Assembly: GCF_036669915.1 (NCBI RefSeq)
Contig: NC_089325.1
Span: forward strand, 12,480,735 to 12,544,734
Source of the DNA: Pocillopora verrucosa
Taxonomy: Eukaryota > Cnidaria > Anthozoa > Scleractinia > Pocilloporidae
Reading direction: 5' to 3'
DNA: 64,000 bases
Shown: piece after piece, positions 12,395-23,800 of the stretch
Numbering within the stretch: position 1 is the first letter of the stretch
How the letters are laid out: every line of letters begins with the position of its first letter
Made by a program: the position numbers and the translations under genes
Notes under the pieces: generated by a model
Told to the model about the DNA's origin: nothing
Seen by the model: the letters and a program-made list of their open reading frames with translations, nothing else
The model's database searches: none

Positions 12395-15300
12395 CTTGCA
12401 GGGAAAACCAGCAGTCGACAGTCACGTTAACGAATTCAAATGGCATAATTTCCCCTGGATATTTTCCGAAAAATGCGGTATGCAACTGGATTCTAACAGC
12501 TCCCATAGGAAGTGTGTTCAGAATATCACTCAACGTCTATGTTAACAGACAAAAGTTACCCTGCAGTGGTAATTATGTGAAGATCTACGATGGAAGCGAT
12601 GTTGGCAGTGACGTTATGTTTGAACATGACTGTAGCGGGAAAAAGGATTTCTCAGGGTATTTTTTCTCTTCTGGTCGTCGCGTGTTACTGGAGGTAAAGA
12701 CAGGAGCAGAGGAAAAGTCTACGGGATTGATTTTGAAATATGAAACCTTTGCTAAGCAAGGTAAACTTTAACCTAGAGGAAGGGTACTCTAATGTAGATT
12801 ATTAGAGTATATGCCTCTTTTTAGGGCCTTAGTTTGCTCTCGAGCCCAGTGCTTCATAATGCTTGAGCTTACTACTTCAAAAACCATACCTCTCTGAGCA
12901 GTTCTCGCGTAAGATGGCTTGCGATAGTTATAGAGGTATGGGAGACAACGATAGTTTTACAGCACCACATCTAGAAAGAGTTGTAAAATACAACTGAGGG
13001 TAGGCCAAGAAGGATCTCGTAATCCCACTGGCAAACACCCATCTAAGACCTTAAGTGTACCTGTCATCGCCAGAGAAATTGGTCCTCCTCAAAAATCTCT
13101 CAGCTGAATCATTGTTTATGATACTCTCTGCTACCCCCCCCTTCCAAGGGGGGGGGGGTAGGTGGCAGGGCAGGGTAGGGCAGGGCAGGGCTGAAGCTGA
13201 GGCCACCACCCAAGATAGACTCTTACTAAGGGGGGAAGTAACTCTGAAGGTCGTTAAACCACTGGTAGAAGAAATTGAGGGAATCGAAGTGAGAATTCCT
13301 CGGAGAAATCGTAAGGTGAGGTGCGAGGAAACTATACAGCGTCTTTCTCATGAAAGGTGGTAGCTATTTGCTTTGAGTTTGTGCGGGATAAGGGTTAAAT
13401 CCCCCTGTGAGTTTAGAGATCGATTTCCTTTAGTGTGGTAAAACGACGACAAATCAGGAAATCGTAAAATGGGAAATTTCTCAAATAGCCAGTAACAACT
13501 CAAATTAAAAAAAAGGACCAACACCTGATGTGCGAAAAACATCAGCGAGCCAGTTGCGAATGGTTTTATTTTGGCCAAACCAATTACAATGCAAGATAAG
13601 GCAAATTCAGTGCAATGCCGAATTTTTTTGCGACATTTAGTTGGAAGTTTCTATTGTTAACCGTGACATTAAATCGTGTTCCCTTTTCTAGAGCCATGTT
13701 CTATAAACAGTACCTTGGATGCTCCACTGTCGCCAACTGAACGTAACTTCACAAGCCCTTACTACCCTCATGGCTATCCCTTAAATACAACTTGTGGATG
13801 GCACATCACAGCTCCTCGGAACCACGTGGTTATGCTTTTGATAACACAACAGCTGGATCTTCGTGACAGTGTGGAAATTTTCGATGTAGATGGCGCCCAA
13901 CTCATTCCCATTGATATTCCAAAGAATGAGCTTTACTCGAAGTTTCAATCTGTCTACGTAGTCTTCAAGAGCGATCAGAGGCCACGAACGTTTCTAAACC
14001 AAGAGAAGGGGATACTTGTTCGTTACTCCGCAGTAAGGAAAGGTAAAGCTTTGGCGGAGTATGAAGGGACGAAGGTGGCGGTTTGGGTTGAACCACAAAA
14101 CTCTAGTGGGTCGTAAAAGTCTTGGCACGTTCTTCTAATTATTGAATTTTCCCTTTGACTTTTGTTATTTCTCCCTTCCCCCCCCCCCCCCCCCTTCCCC
14201 CCTTTCAATGTTGCTTGGTGCTAACAAAATAGTCACACATTTCAGGAAATATTGTATGGGGGGAGAGGGTAAGGGGGGACTCGAAAGTAACTTACTAGAG
14301 ATGAATTGCAAGATTTCTGTTTATTATGTTGAGTGGAGGGTTGTTCCAACCTCCTTTGCCACTCATTGTAGATCTTGCAGGATCATCAATGACCTCCATT
14401 TTTGTGATAATCTGAATTATGACCGACCTTGCTGATTGTCTAACTGACCAACTAAATGACTTAATGGCTGGCTAGCTGTGTGATTAATCATTTGATGACT
14501 GTTTTTTTTTTTGTTTTATTTGATTATTTTTTCCATAGTAACCACCTGTTCTTTTGGAAACTCCTATGACGAGAACATGAATATCTTCTTCGAGGATTCT
14601 TCAGGAACAATCGAAACTCCCGGGTATCCAAGTGGTTATAATAACTCCCTGATCAACGAGTGTTCCTGGAAGATAATCGTACCCACTGATAAAGTGGTAC
14701 GAATAGAATTCACATCTTATCGGCTTGGACAGTACGATTATGCTGAAATCGCTGATAGAATAAATGGGTTACTCCCAATTTCTATTTTACTTTCTGGCAC
14801 AGAACCATCGTTTAAATTCTATTCAACTGGACGCGAGCTTAGTATAAAGGTGACAGCTCGTTCAGATCAAAAGAGTGGTCCAGGATTCATTGCAGACTAC
14901 ACTGCAGTGCCTGCGGGTGAGTCGGTCAGTCTGTTATACAACGTGTCCGTTAGTCTTTCCGTCAGTCAATCTTAGTCCATATGTCTGTCTGTTTGTTTGT
15001 AAGAAAATCGTATTGGTGATCATGTTGTCAGTCTTTCAGTCAATCAGCTACCGAGTTAAATTTGTACTGTGGTATCCAATCACTCTGGCTCTTCATGCAG
15101 GTCAATGGGTCAGTCTGACAGTCAGCCAATCAGTCAGTCTGATAGCCTGTCAGTGAGTTAGTCAGCCAGCCAAACAGGGGGTCAGTCATTTAGTGAGTTA
15201 GTTAATCAGTTTGCTAATCTGCCAGTTAGTCAGTCAGTTAGTCAGTCAGTCTGTTGGCTATACATACCGTCCGAATCTGTTTATCAGTCTGTTCGTCGGC

Positions 15301-18136
15301 TATTGAGTTAAATTAGGCCAATCGGTCTGTTAATCAGCCATTTCAGTCAGCTCGTTAGTCGCTCAATCGTTTTCCCAATTTGTCGTAATGAGTCAAAGTC
15401 TTAATGAATAAGTTAGAAAGTCAGTCAGTCAAGCAGGAGATGAGTCTTTCCTTGAGTTATTCCATCAATAAAGAGGCCCACCAATCAGAGAGACCTTGTA
15501 GTTTTTTTAACCCTTTCCCTCCCAAGATCTCATCGGTAATTCTCCTTACTCTCTGCCACACAATTCTCATAATGTTAGTTCTGAGAATTTGGTATTGAAT
15601 CAACTATTAATAAACCCCTAGTTTATATTTCATGTTATTATCATCACTTTCCTGCTTGGTAGTGTATCGATATTTTAAGGAGAAATTATGTCTTGGTCAC
15701 TAATAGGAGTTAAAAGATTATCTGACCTAGAAAGAAAACATGGTTACCTTTTTTAGTGACATCGGGAGCCTGCAATTTGGGAAAGAACTCAGTGGTAAAT
15801 ATGACTGGTGAAGGGCGAAGCTTCTCAACGCCGGGGTATCCTTTCATTGTGGAACAAGGAACTTGTACTTGGAACGTCATAGTGAACTCCGGCGAGTTCA
15901 TAAAGCTTACATTTCGGAATATTAAGGGAATATGCGCTCAGAACTTTATAAAAGTCTTTGATGAGACAAATTCCACTCGGATTTCCCTAGGAAAGTTTTG
16001 CACAAAATACTCCGACGTAGTATACTCGCGAGGCAACAAATTAAAGGTGGAGTATACATCTCTCTCTTCCAAAAAGTTTTCTGGTGGTTTTTTCGCCACA
16101 TATCAGTCCATTCAAGCAATCCCAGCTAATTACTCCGGTCAGATAACTAGATATGAATCAAGACGTATTGAAATGAAAGACTTCGCTGGCGAATTCGCCA
16201 GCTACAATTATCCGCTGCCTTATTCCAACGACGTCAAGTGCTTGTGGGAAATTGAACGGCAGGCTGGTCACGTGATCCGTTTGACGTTTCAATTCTTTGA
16301 CTTACAACAATCTGAAGATTGTGAAAGCGATTACGTGAAGATCGAGCAAGGATCTTATTTTTGGAGGACTCTGATTGGAAAATTCTGTGGCTCCTCGCTC
16401 CCTGATGCCATTCTGGTGAATGATTCAAATATGTACGTGGACTTTGTGAGCGACAGCTCCGGAAAATACCCAGGATTCCATGCAAGTTACCAAATACTTC
16501 CTGATCGTAAGTATGGAAAAATTTAAGGTGCTGAGTCGCTGTTCTTTTATTTATTTTGAACTTGATGATGACGAAATGATAAGACAGATAGTTTCAACTG
16601 TCATTCCCTTTGTTAAATATATATATATTTCTTTTCTCTTCTCTTTTTCCTTTTTTCTAAGCCGCAATGGGACCATGCAAGAACCCCTTTCAAGACAACG
16701 TGATTCCTCTGACTGGAGAAAAAGGAATTATCTTTTCGCCTGTTTATCCGCGTAAATTTATCGACAGCATTACGTGCACCTGGATAATAACAGTTCCTGA
16801 GAGACATTTTGTGAAGCTGAAAATAAAGTCTTTCGATTTTCGCGATTGTTCGGAGTCCATCCTCACTATTCGCGACGGCCGAAGTTCAAGGAGTGATTTA
16901 CTTAAATCTTTTTGCAGCATATCCTTTGAGAGCTCAGTGTTTTCCAGCTCTCGTCATCTTTGGGTTCAGTTCGTTGCTGTTCAAAATCGTATTGGAGCGA
17001 GCTTCTATGCTGAATTCGAGGCTGTGAATCAAGGTAGTGATTATTTACTCCCCAACATATCTACAATTTTATCATTTCATATGAATGGTACATTAACTGC
17101 GCGAGGTGAAGATATAGGATTAACTCTGATATTCATCAATATTTGTATAATAAATGTTATTTATTCTCTTCTTTTCAGTACCAGCCCCTTTCGCTTGCAC
17201 TGCAAGTAACCAACGCGTCGCTTTTACGTCAGAAACAGGAAGTCTGGCCAGCTATAACTACCCTCTTCCTTACGATGACTCTGCCGAATGTGTTTGGATC
17301 ATTCGCGTGGACAGTGATAACAACATTAAGCTATCCTTCGACTCCTTTAATCTGTCTCAGTCCGACGAATGTTCTGAAGATTATGTGGAGGTACGTGACG
17401 GCCAGTTTGACACCAGTGATTTGGTAGGAAAGTATTGTGGATCACAGAAACCTTCAGCAATTACTTCGGATGACTGGGAGCTTCGCGTGGCGTTCAGGTC
17501 CAGTGGAAAGACGAAATATCCCGGTTTCAAGGCAACTTTTGAAACAAAAAGTGAGTGCAAATGTTTGTAGGTGTCAATGCGATGTTTTGATGCGACATTG
17601 GGCGTTCCTCTCAGAAATCATCACTTAGCTGGGAGGGGATGCCCAATTAGACTTGGATAGGGTTTTGAAACCTTGGCGAGCAGCATCAGAAAGGCAATCA
17701 ACAACAGTAGCTATAGAGGGTCAATTATTGTGCTACTTTTTGAAACATTGGTTAATTTACGTAACTGCTGATCAAAATAAATATTAAAACAACAAACTTA
17801 ATTTCCACTTTTGAAAGGGGACACAATCTTCTCCATTCTGTAACACTCTAGTACCCGTTTCTTTTATTCTTGTCTCTATGGTGTTTGTCGACCCTGGCTA
17901 ACTTGTACAAGGAACAAAGTAAACTTTGATTATTTTCTCCCCATGCAGAATCAACTGGAGCCATTTTAAAAATCGTGGGAATTTGCGTCGGTGCACTGGC
18001 AGCTGTATTTGGAATCACTGGAGCCTGCATAAAGTACGGCAGCTGCTGCAAGAGCGATGAAGATAGAGTTGTTCAAGGAACTTTTGACGACGAGGTAGAA
18101 GGTGTCCCTTTAAAGGAAGAATCTTCTAAAGTATAG
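12395..18136 (+). CDS. CUB gene B: seven-CUB single-pass membrane protein (5' exon not found)
   Basis: Exons: 12395-12760, 13692-14042, 14539-14916, 15757-16506, 16662-17033, 17179-17550 and 17949-18136 (stop TAG). All introns are GT-AG, phase 1, and in frame (925 codons including stop). Exons 1, 2, 3, 5 and 6 hold one CUB each; exon 4 (250 codons) holds two with no intron between them. CUB hallmarks are SP.YP, C.W.I.AP, a DG or YV.I acidic site, FCGSS/YCGSQ, and PGF.A.Y. The CUB in exon 2 is degenerate and lacks FCG. Exon 7 gives a TM helix (ILKIVGICVGALAAVFGITG), then KYGSCCK and an acidic tail ending EESSKV, a class I PDZ-ligand pattern. No protease, EGF or Sushi domain is seen, so this is not a tolloid- or C1r-type protease. 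A surface recognition or adhesion protein is inferred. The signal peptide exon is missing; see the interval 10185-12394. Confidence 0.85.
14920..15430. repeat. Degenerate CAGT/CAAT-rich satellite in intron 3 of gene B
   Basis: About 500 bp of interrupted tetranucleotide repeats (GTCAGTCAGTCAGT, CAATCAGTCAGT, AGTTAGTCAG). It starts right after the exon 3 donor and is interspersed with TCTGT-type words. Confidence 0.75.
15509..15718. repeat. MITE-like element, family 1, copy 2 (intron 3 of gene B)
   Basis: It opens AACCCTTTCCCTCCCAAGATCTC and closes TCACTAATAGGAGTTAAAAG. It shares AATTCTCCTTACT, GAGAATTTGGTATTGAATC and GGAGAAATTATGTCTTGGTC with the copies at 20429 (reverse) and 57554. It ends about 40 bp before the acceptor of exon 4. 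Confidence 0.75.
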
Positions 18137-19350
18137 CAGCAACTGTTATCGTCAAAGAAGTTGTGACATTCCCATTGGGGTCGCAATATTCTCGAAAGGA
18201 TTTTAATTCCCCTTATTTCCTTACTTCCTTGCGTTTAATTCTTCTCTCACCTGAGGGCCAATGTTCCTGTAAAGCTTCTCTGATTCTAGAGGTTGTTTCA
18301 TTCATCCATAGGCCACAAGAACACTATGTGTCAATTGATTTGGTCGACATATTGTGACTGTCGAATGGCTGCCTGATATTAATGTCTTGCAAAGGCGTCA
18401 ACAGCCTTGCAGACACTTGAAAATGCTGATGAAATCCTCGCTAAAACTTGGTTACAACAGAAATCTTCCCGCTCTCAATCACCGCAGTGAGAGAGAAAAA
18501 AAATAACTTACAAAGAACTCGAAAATACCTCTCATGTAACTGGGCTCCTAGTCTGCAAATTTTTAAGGTACATTCTTATTTTTTGCACCAGAAAACTCCA
18601 GCAAATATTAGTTTGAGATATTTATTGAAGAAAAATCTCCTTCCAAAGGGTGATATCAAGTGATTCACTTGAGATTGTATGATATCAGGAGAGTAGACAT
18701 GACTTCTGATTCGCTAATAACACACGATACTTAACAAGAATAAACTAACCCTATGATCTCAAATTAAATTTTTGATTGTTGATTTATGCGATGAAAACAA
18801 CATCTTAAAAGTGCAACAACAACAAAGTGCTAAAAAGGCACAGCTAAGTATGTCACTGATGTTCCTACCATATTATGACGTCTACGGTGATCTATTAGAG
18901 AGATTTAGCGACGCGTCTGCGTGAAACGGCAAACGTCAGCTTTCCCTTTCACGTAAAATAGCGTGAACTATACTACTTTAGCTTCGCGTGAGCTCACGTC
19001 ACTTCGGAATGGACTGGCACTAGTCAACACTAGCAATTTGCAACATTTGCAAAATGGCGGCTGAAAGACGGTAAGTACAATGTCTAATTGTTACAACTTT
19101 ATTAATTGCAAACTTTAAAATGGCTTTTCCTCTTTTTGTAATGTTATTTGAAATATAACTTTGCTCGTTTATCTTAATCTCGTTTACAGGCGACAAGTTT
19201 GTAAACAACTTGAGCTTATGATAGGGTGGTGGGGGGAGGGTTCTGTAGAAAACTGACTGCAAATTAACTGTCAATGAAAATGAAAATATCACATAGCCTT
19301 AGGGGGAAATTACATAAAGTTTACCGAGACAACAAAATCCTCCGCCGCCA

Positions 19351-19373
19351 CCACACACACACACACACACACA
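19351..19373. repeat. (CA)n microsatellite
   Basis: A dinucleotide run of about eleven CA units in the interval between genes B and C. Confidence 0.9.
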
Positions 19374-20428
19374 AGCGCTAAATAACGACCAGTTTTTAGT
19401 AATTTTATTAGTCTGCCTTCTCTTACTGTAAGGAGACCCTTAGTTCTTTACTAAACAACAAAAAGTTTCGTAGGAGAACAACTTGATACCGCAGAAGCCA
19501 ATTTAGAGAGAATATTGGGAAGAAGGTTGTGTTTATAGATATAACACCGGTGGAGACGTCATTGAAGCATTTTAACATCGATGTTGGTCCTTATTCATCA
19601 AATTCTAAAATAAACTTGCGTTACAACCGAGAAGGCGTAGAGTCCAAAGCATCCTATTATTGAAGAGGCCAATTGAAATCCTGCAGCAAAAAGGCAGATT
19701 TTAGAATTACGTAGGTTGGGATTTACCCGTCGGGATTATTGATGGAGCTATATCATTACAGAGGAACCCAGGGATATGACGGCCGTTGATGCGAGGAACA
19801 TAACGATCTTGAACTCAATAATGCCAAATGGAGCTCGGTCTCTCAGAAGCATAACTTGATTCACATAAGTCGCGGCTTTCAAGACAAAGACTTACTTGAA
19901 ACAACAAATTAGAGCTCAGGTGTAAAGGGCGCAGGCCATAAATCCGAGCGGAAAAAACAAGGTTCTGTAACTTATAGTATGATATTAAATATATAATTTT
20001 ATCGCTGCGTTCAACTTAAGCTGGGGGGGGGGGGAGACTTTAATTCTGATAATCTTTTGGATTCAGCTGGCCGTTCAGTAAAAAACGGCTTAGCTTGGCG
20101 AGCGATCTTACGAAACGAACTTGTGATTCTAACAGCTCAAGCTTGCATTTAGAAACCAAGAATTAATGATTCTAAATTATCATGACGCTTGCTTTAGTAC
20201 ACTCCTGATCCTCGCTCTTTCTGCAATCCGACTCATTCGAGAAATGTCGAATTTGAAAGATTGCGTCTACGTTGAGACACTCTTAAGATGAAAATCATAT
20301 TACAACACGACCTCGCCCTTGTGTGGGAGACCCGCTGGCCAAATTATTTGTGCGCTGGCCGGCTCAGTGTGTTGTGTTTTTAGGCAAGACACTTCATTCT
20401 TACCGTGTCTCTCTCCACCCGGGCGTAT

Positions 20429-20638
20429 TAACCCTTTAGCTCCCATGAGTGACCAAGACAGAATTTCTCCTTACAATATAAACACAATATCAAGCAGACT
20501 AGTGATGAGAATATAGAAAAATATGAACTAGGGGATTTTTGGTTAATAATACCAAAATTCTCTAAACTAACATCATAAGAACTATATGGCAGACAGTAAG
20601 GAGAATTACTAATGAGATCTTGGGAGTTAAAGAGTTAA
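20429..20638. repeat. MITE-like element, family 1, copy 3
   Basis: It starts TTAACCCTTTAGCTCCCATG and ends CTTGGGAGTTAAAGAGTTAA, clear inverted ends. Its interior is the reverse orientation of copies 2 and 4 (GTGACCAAGACAGAATTTCTCC near the start, ACAGTAAGGAGAATTACTAA near the end). Confidence 0.75.
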
Positions 20639-20894
20639 CGGGTAAAGGGAAGCCTAATGAAATGCGTTGGGGGGGGGGGGAGAGTAACCTTGCGTTAGAC
20701 AAGCATCCCATCTAGGGGGGAGTGGTGATACTCCTAGTCCAGCGCTTCATGCCATGGAAACCTGGACAAGCCTTAGCTGGATGAGCCACTCGGCCCGAGT
20801 ACAGACTTAACCTTCCTTAGTTTATTTCGCTCTTGTACTCACCGCCGGAGAGTTTTACACAAATAAATACCTTCGTTGATCTCTAAATTCTTAC

Positions 20895-23800
20895 CTCTAT
20901 TAACAGCCTCATATTTTATGACAAATCCTTTCTCGCGTCCTTGAGAATTGGAAACAAATCGCACGTCAACTTCTTCACCGGCCGACGTGGTGTCCGGAAA
21001 ATTTCCGCAGTATTTACCCCTTGAGCGGGTATCGTCTGCAGTGACGTCACTAACTTCAACAAAGTCTGCGCCGCAAGGTTTTGCCAACTCAAATTTATCA
21101 AATTTCAGATTCACTCTCTTTCCTTCAGGGGCCTGAAGTTTCCAAGTGCAGTCCATGTTGTTAGGATACAGTCCGGGTATCCACGGGGAAGAAATGGTAC
21201 CTGGAACAGAAGCGTTGATTATTTGGTTTTTTCCTCCAGTACAGTGGTCGGTAATCTGGCCTTTAACTGCAAAACATCAAAAAAAAAACTCAATTAAGGA
21301 CCAGTTATGATTTAGCCATGGGGAGAGGAGGGTGGAGGATTTTGGGGAGAATCACATGGTTTTCAGGGGGGAACGGAGGGGAGATCAGTCGTCGTCAACA
21401 GAGTCCAAGTGGAGGACTATAGAAAACTGACCGGGGAAATCATAAGAATATCCATAGAGTCTTGGGGGAGGGGAGGGGAGGGGGGAATAAGGTAAATTTT
21501 ATCGTGTTGCATCCAAAATTCTCCAACTCCCTCCCCCCCGTGCGAAAAAAATTGACCAGTACTGCGAAAAAGGCACACACCCTGTCATTCGGGCGAGAGC
21601 AGTTTGAAGGCGACTGTTGACTGTTGTCAAATTTCAACAGTTGATATATTCACTCTGATGAAGAATTTCGTTCAGGTTGTCGGAACGTGAGTCACAATCA
21701 CCAATAACAGTCCCAATCAGGACTTCTCCGCGCTCGACCGATCAGACTGCATAATCAATCTTTACTCTAAGGTGAAAACATTTATGGTGAAACATTTCTG
21801 ATAAAGAGGTTTGAACTCACGTTAACTGAGCCGTGAGGAAGAAATGAATACAGGCAAAATAATTACCTCTAATAAAGTCGTTGGACTACAAGGAATTGTT
21901 TAAAAATAAAGAGACCTTCACGGATTGGAAAGTTTTCGTTGAGAAAAAAATCAACGTAGTCATAGTAACACCACGACATAAAAGATACGTTAAGACAGAA
22001 TCAAAAGTTAATGGTATAGGATGCAGAAGCTTGTTTTCGTTGGCTCTTGAAAAATTTTATTTCTTATCAATAAAACATCAAAGCTCGTTTCTTTCAAATA
22101 TCTTCAGGAAACTGCTTTTTAAATCGTTGATATTTGCCCTAAATTCCTGTCCCGAGCGTTCACCCTTTGTCAGAGCAAATGACAAGAGGCTAACGCTCGA
22201 AATGTCAGCTCAACAAACTCTTTGTGGTGGCTGATTTACACTATCAACTCAGTTGATGGAACCAAATTATCTTATAATACCTCATCGACGCAGCACCGCA
22301 GTCTTATGTTAAAAACTTACCCCCTTTATTCAAATTATGAAAGTTTCGTCGCCCCTCACTGACGAGTGGAATACTTACAAGGTAGTGATTCGAAAGTAGC
22401 ATTGAAGCCATTTTCTGCCGAGGCAAATGATCCATCAGATTTGAATGAGACCCACAATTTTCGACCGCGGAAGACTGGTAGTTCACGCTCACCACAAAAC
22501 TGACCTAACAGCTGGCCATTTTGATCGCCATCTCGAATGACAACTTTATCGTCGGGGCACTGGGTTTGAAACACACGGAAGACCAATGTCATGAAGTGGC
22601 CGGCTGGGGCCTGGAGAGTCCACGAACATTCTCTGTTTGGCGGATACTTTCCTGGAAACGTCGGGGAAGTGAGGTACCCCCGTGTGAAAAGTGGGGGAAT
22701 TGTTTTTCCTTGGCTGCATTTGGCGATCTCAACTAGGAGAGATATTCAAGCCTCTAGTTAACCCTAAGAGAGATTTATATCCAAATTCTCCTCACATTAC
22801 CACCCCTGAATCAAACACGAAAGCCTGGGAATAAAGGCAATTATCAACAACTAAAGAAGCTGTTGTTGTTACCAAATTCTCCTTGTTAGCACCTCAGGAA
22901 ATTTATGAAGAACAGTTTGGAGAATATGCATTCTGATGTTAGGGTGTAAAGGATTAAAGGCGTTTGAATTTTCTGTGAAGAGTAGAGAAGAACTAAAAAC
23001 TTCAAAATATGAAAAAGGTTTTCAACTCAAAGCCAGGCTTGTACTTTAACCCTAACTGTTTGTTTCTTTGAGGAGAAAATTTTAAATAAAATCGAGAAGT
23101 CCAGAAAGTCCCTTAGGAGCCATGGAAACTTCGAGATAATATAAAATCCATGATTACTTATACAGTCAGCATTAATATTTACGAATTTCTGGTGATTTCA
23201 TTGTGTGCACCAATTACTCAATTATTCTTTCAATTTCGTCATTCGTTTGTTTTGTTTTCTTGTTCTGACTTTTTTAATTGGCTCGTTTGGTTTTTTCTTT
23301 CTACTCAGATCAGTGAGAAAGTTACTTTTCGATTCTAAGAAAGCGATTATTCAACAACCCAGGTTTTCGAGTTATTACCATGCGCACTTATCACTCGGTA
23401 ACTTGTGCAGCGTTAATGTGCGCATATGATGAATCAAATATGTTAATTTTACACCACACGAACATATTTTATGCAGAGACAAATCACCTGGCACTTAAAT
23501 ATAAAGCGCTGTTCGACTAGGTGTCACAAAAAAAAAAGTACCAATGGTAACGTTAAGTGAAAACAACCAAATTGCCTAAAGCGCTGGGAAACGCGGGCGA
23601 CCAAGTCGTGATTGGTCTAAAATTTGTATCTGATTGGTCGAGAAAGTGGCGCGAGTTTTCTGGACAAATCACAGTGCGAAGTAACGCAAACCAAAACAAT
23701 ACCTGATTGCTTTCGACGTTCAATTGAAAATTATTCTATTTAGAATTACCTTCATCAATAACTCGGTAAAATCCACTGAATCCATCAAAGGGATCTTTTT

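Larger units (their letters stand above)
18137..20894. other. Interval between the convergent CUB genes B and C
   Basis: Any terminal exon of gene C should be here on the - strand, but I could not identify one with a transmembrane segment. AATAAA at 18739-18744 may serve gene B. A (CA)n run lies at 19351-19373, a MITE-like element at 20429-20638, and poly-G tracts near 20020 and 20670. ATGGCGGCTGAAAGACG followed by GTAAGT at 19053 looks like a tiny + strand first exon but has no convincing continuation. Confidence 0.5.
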
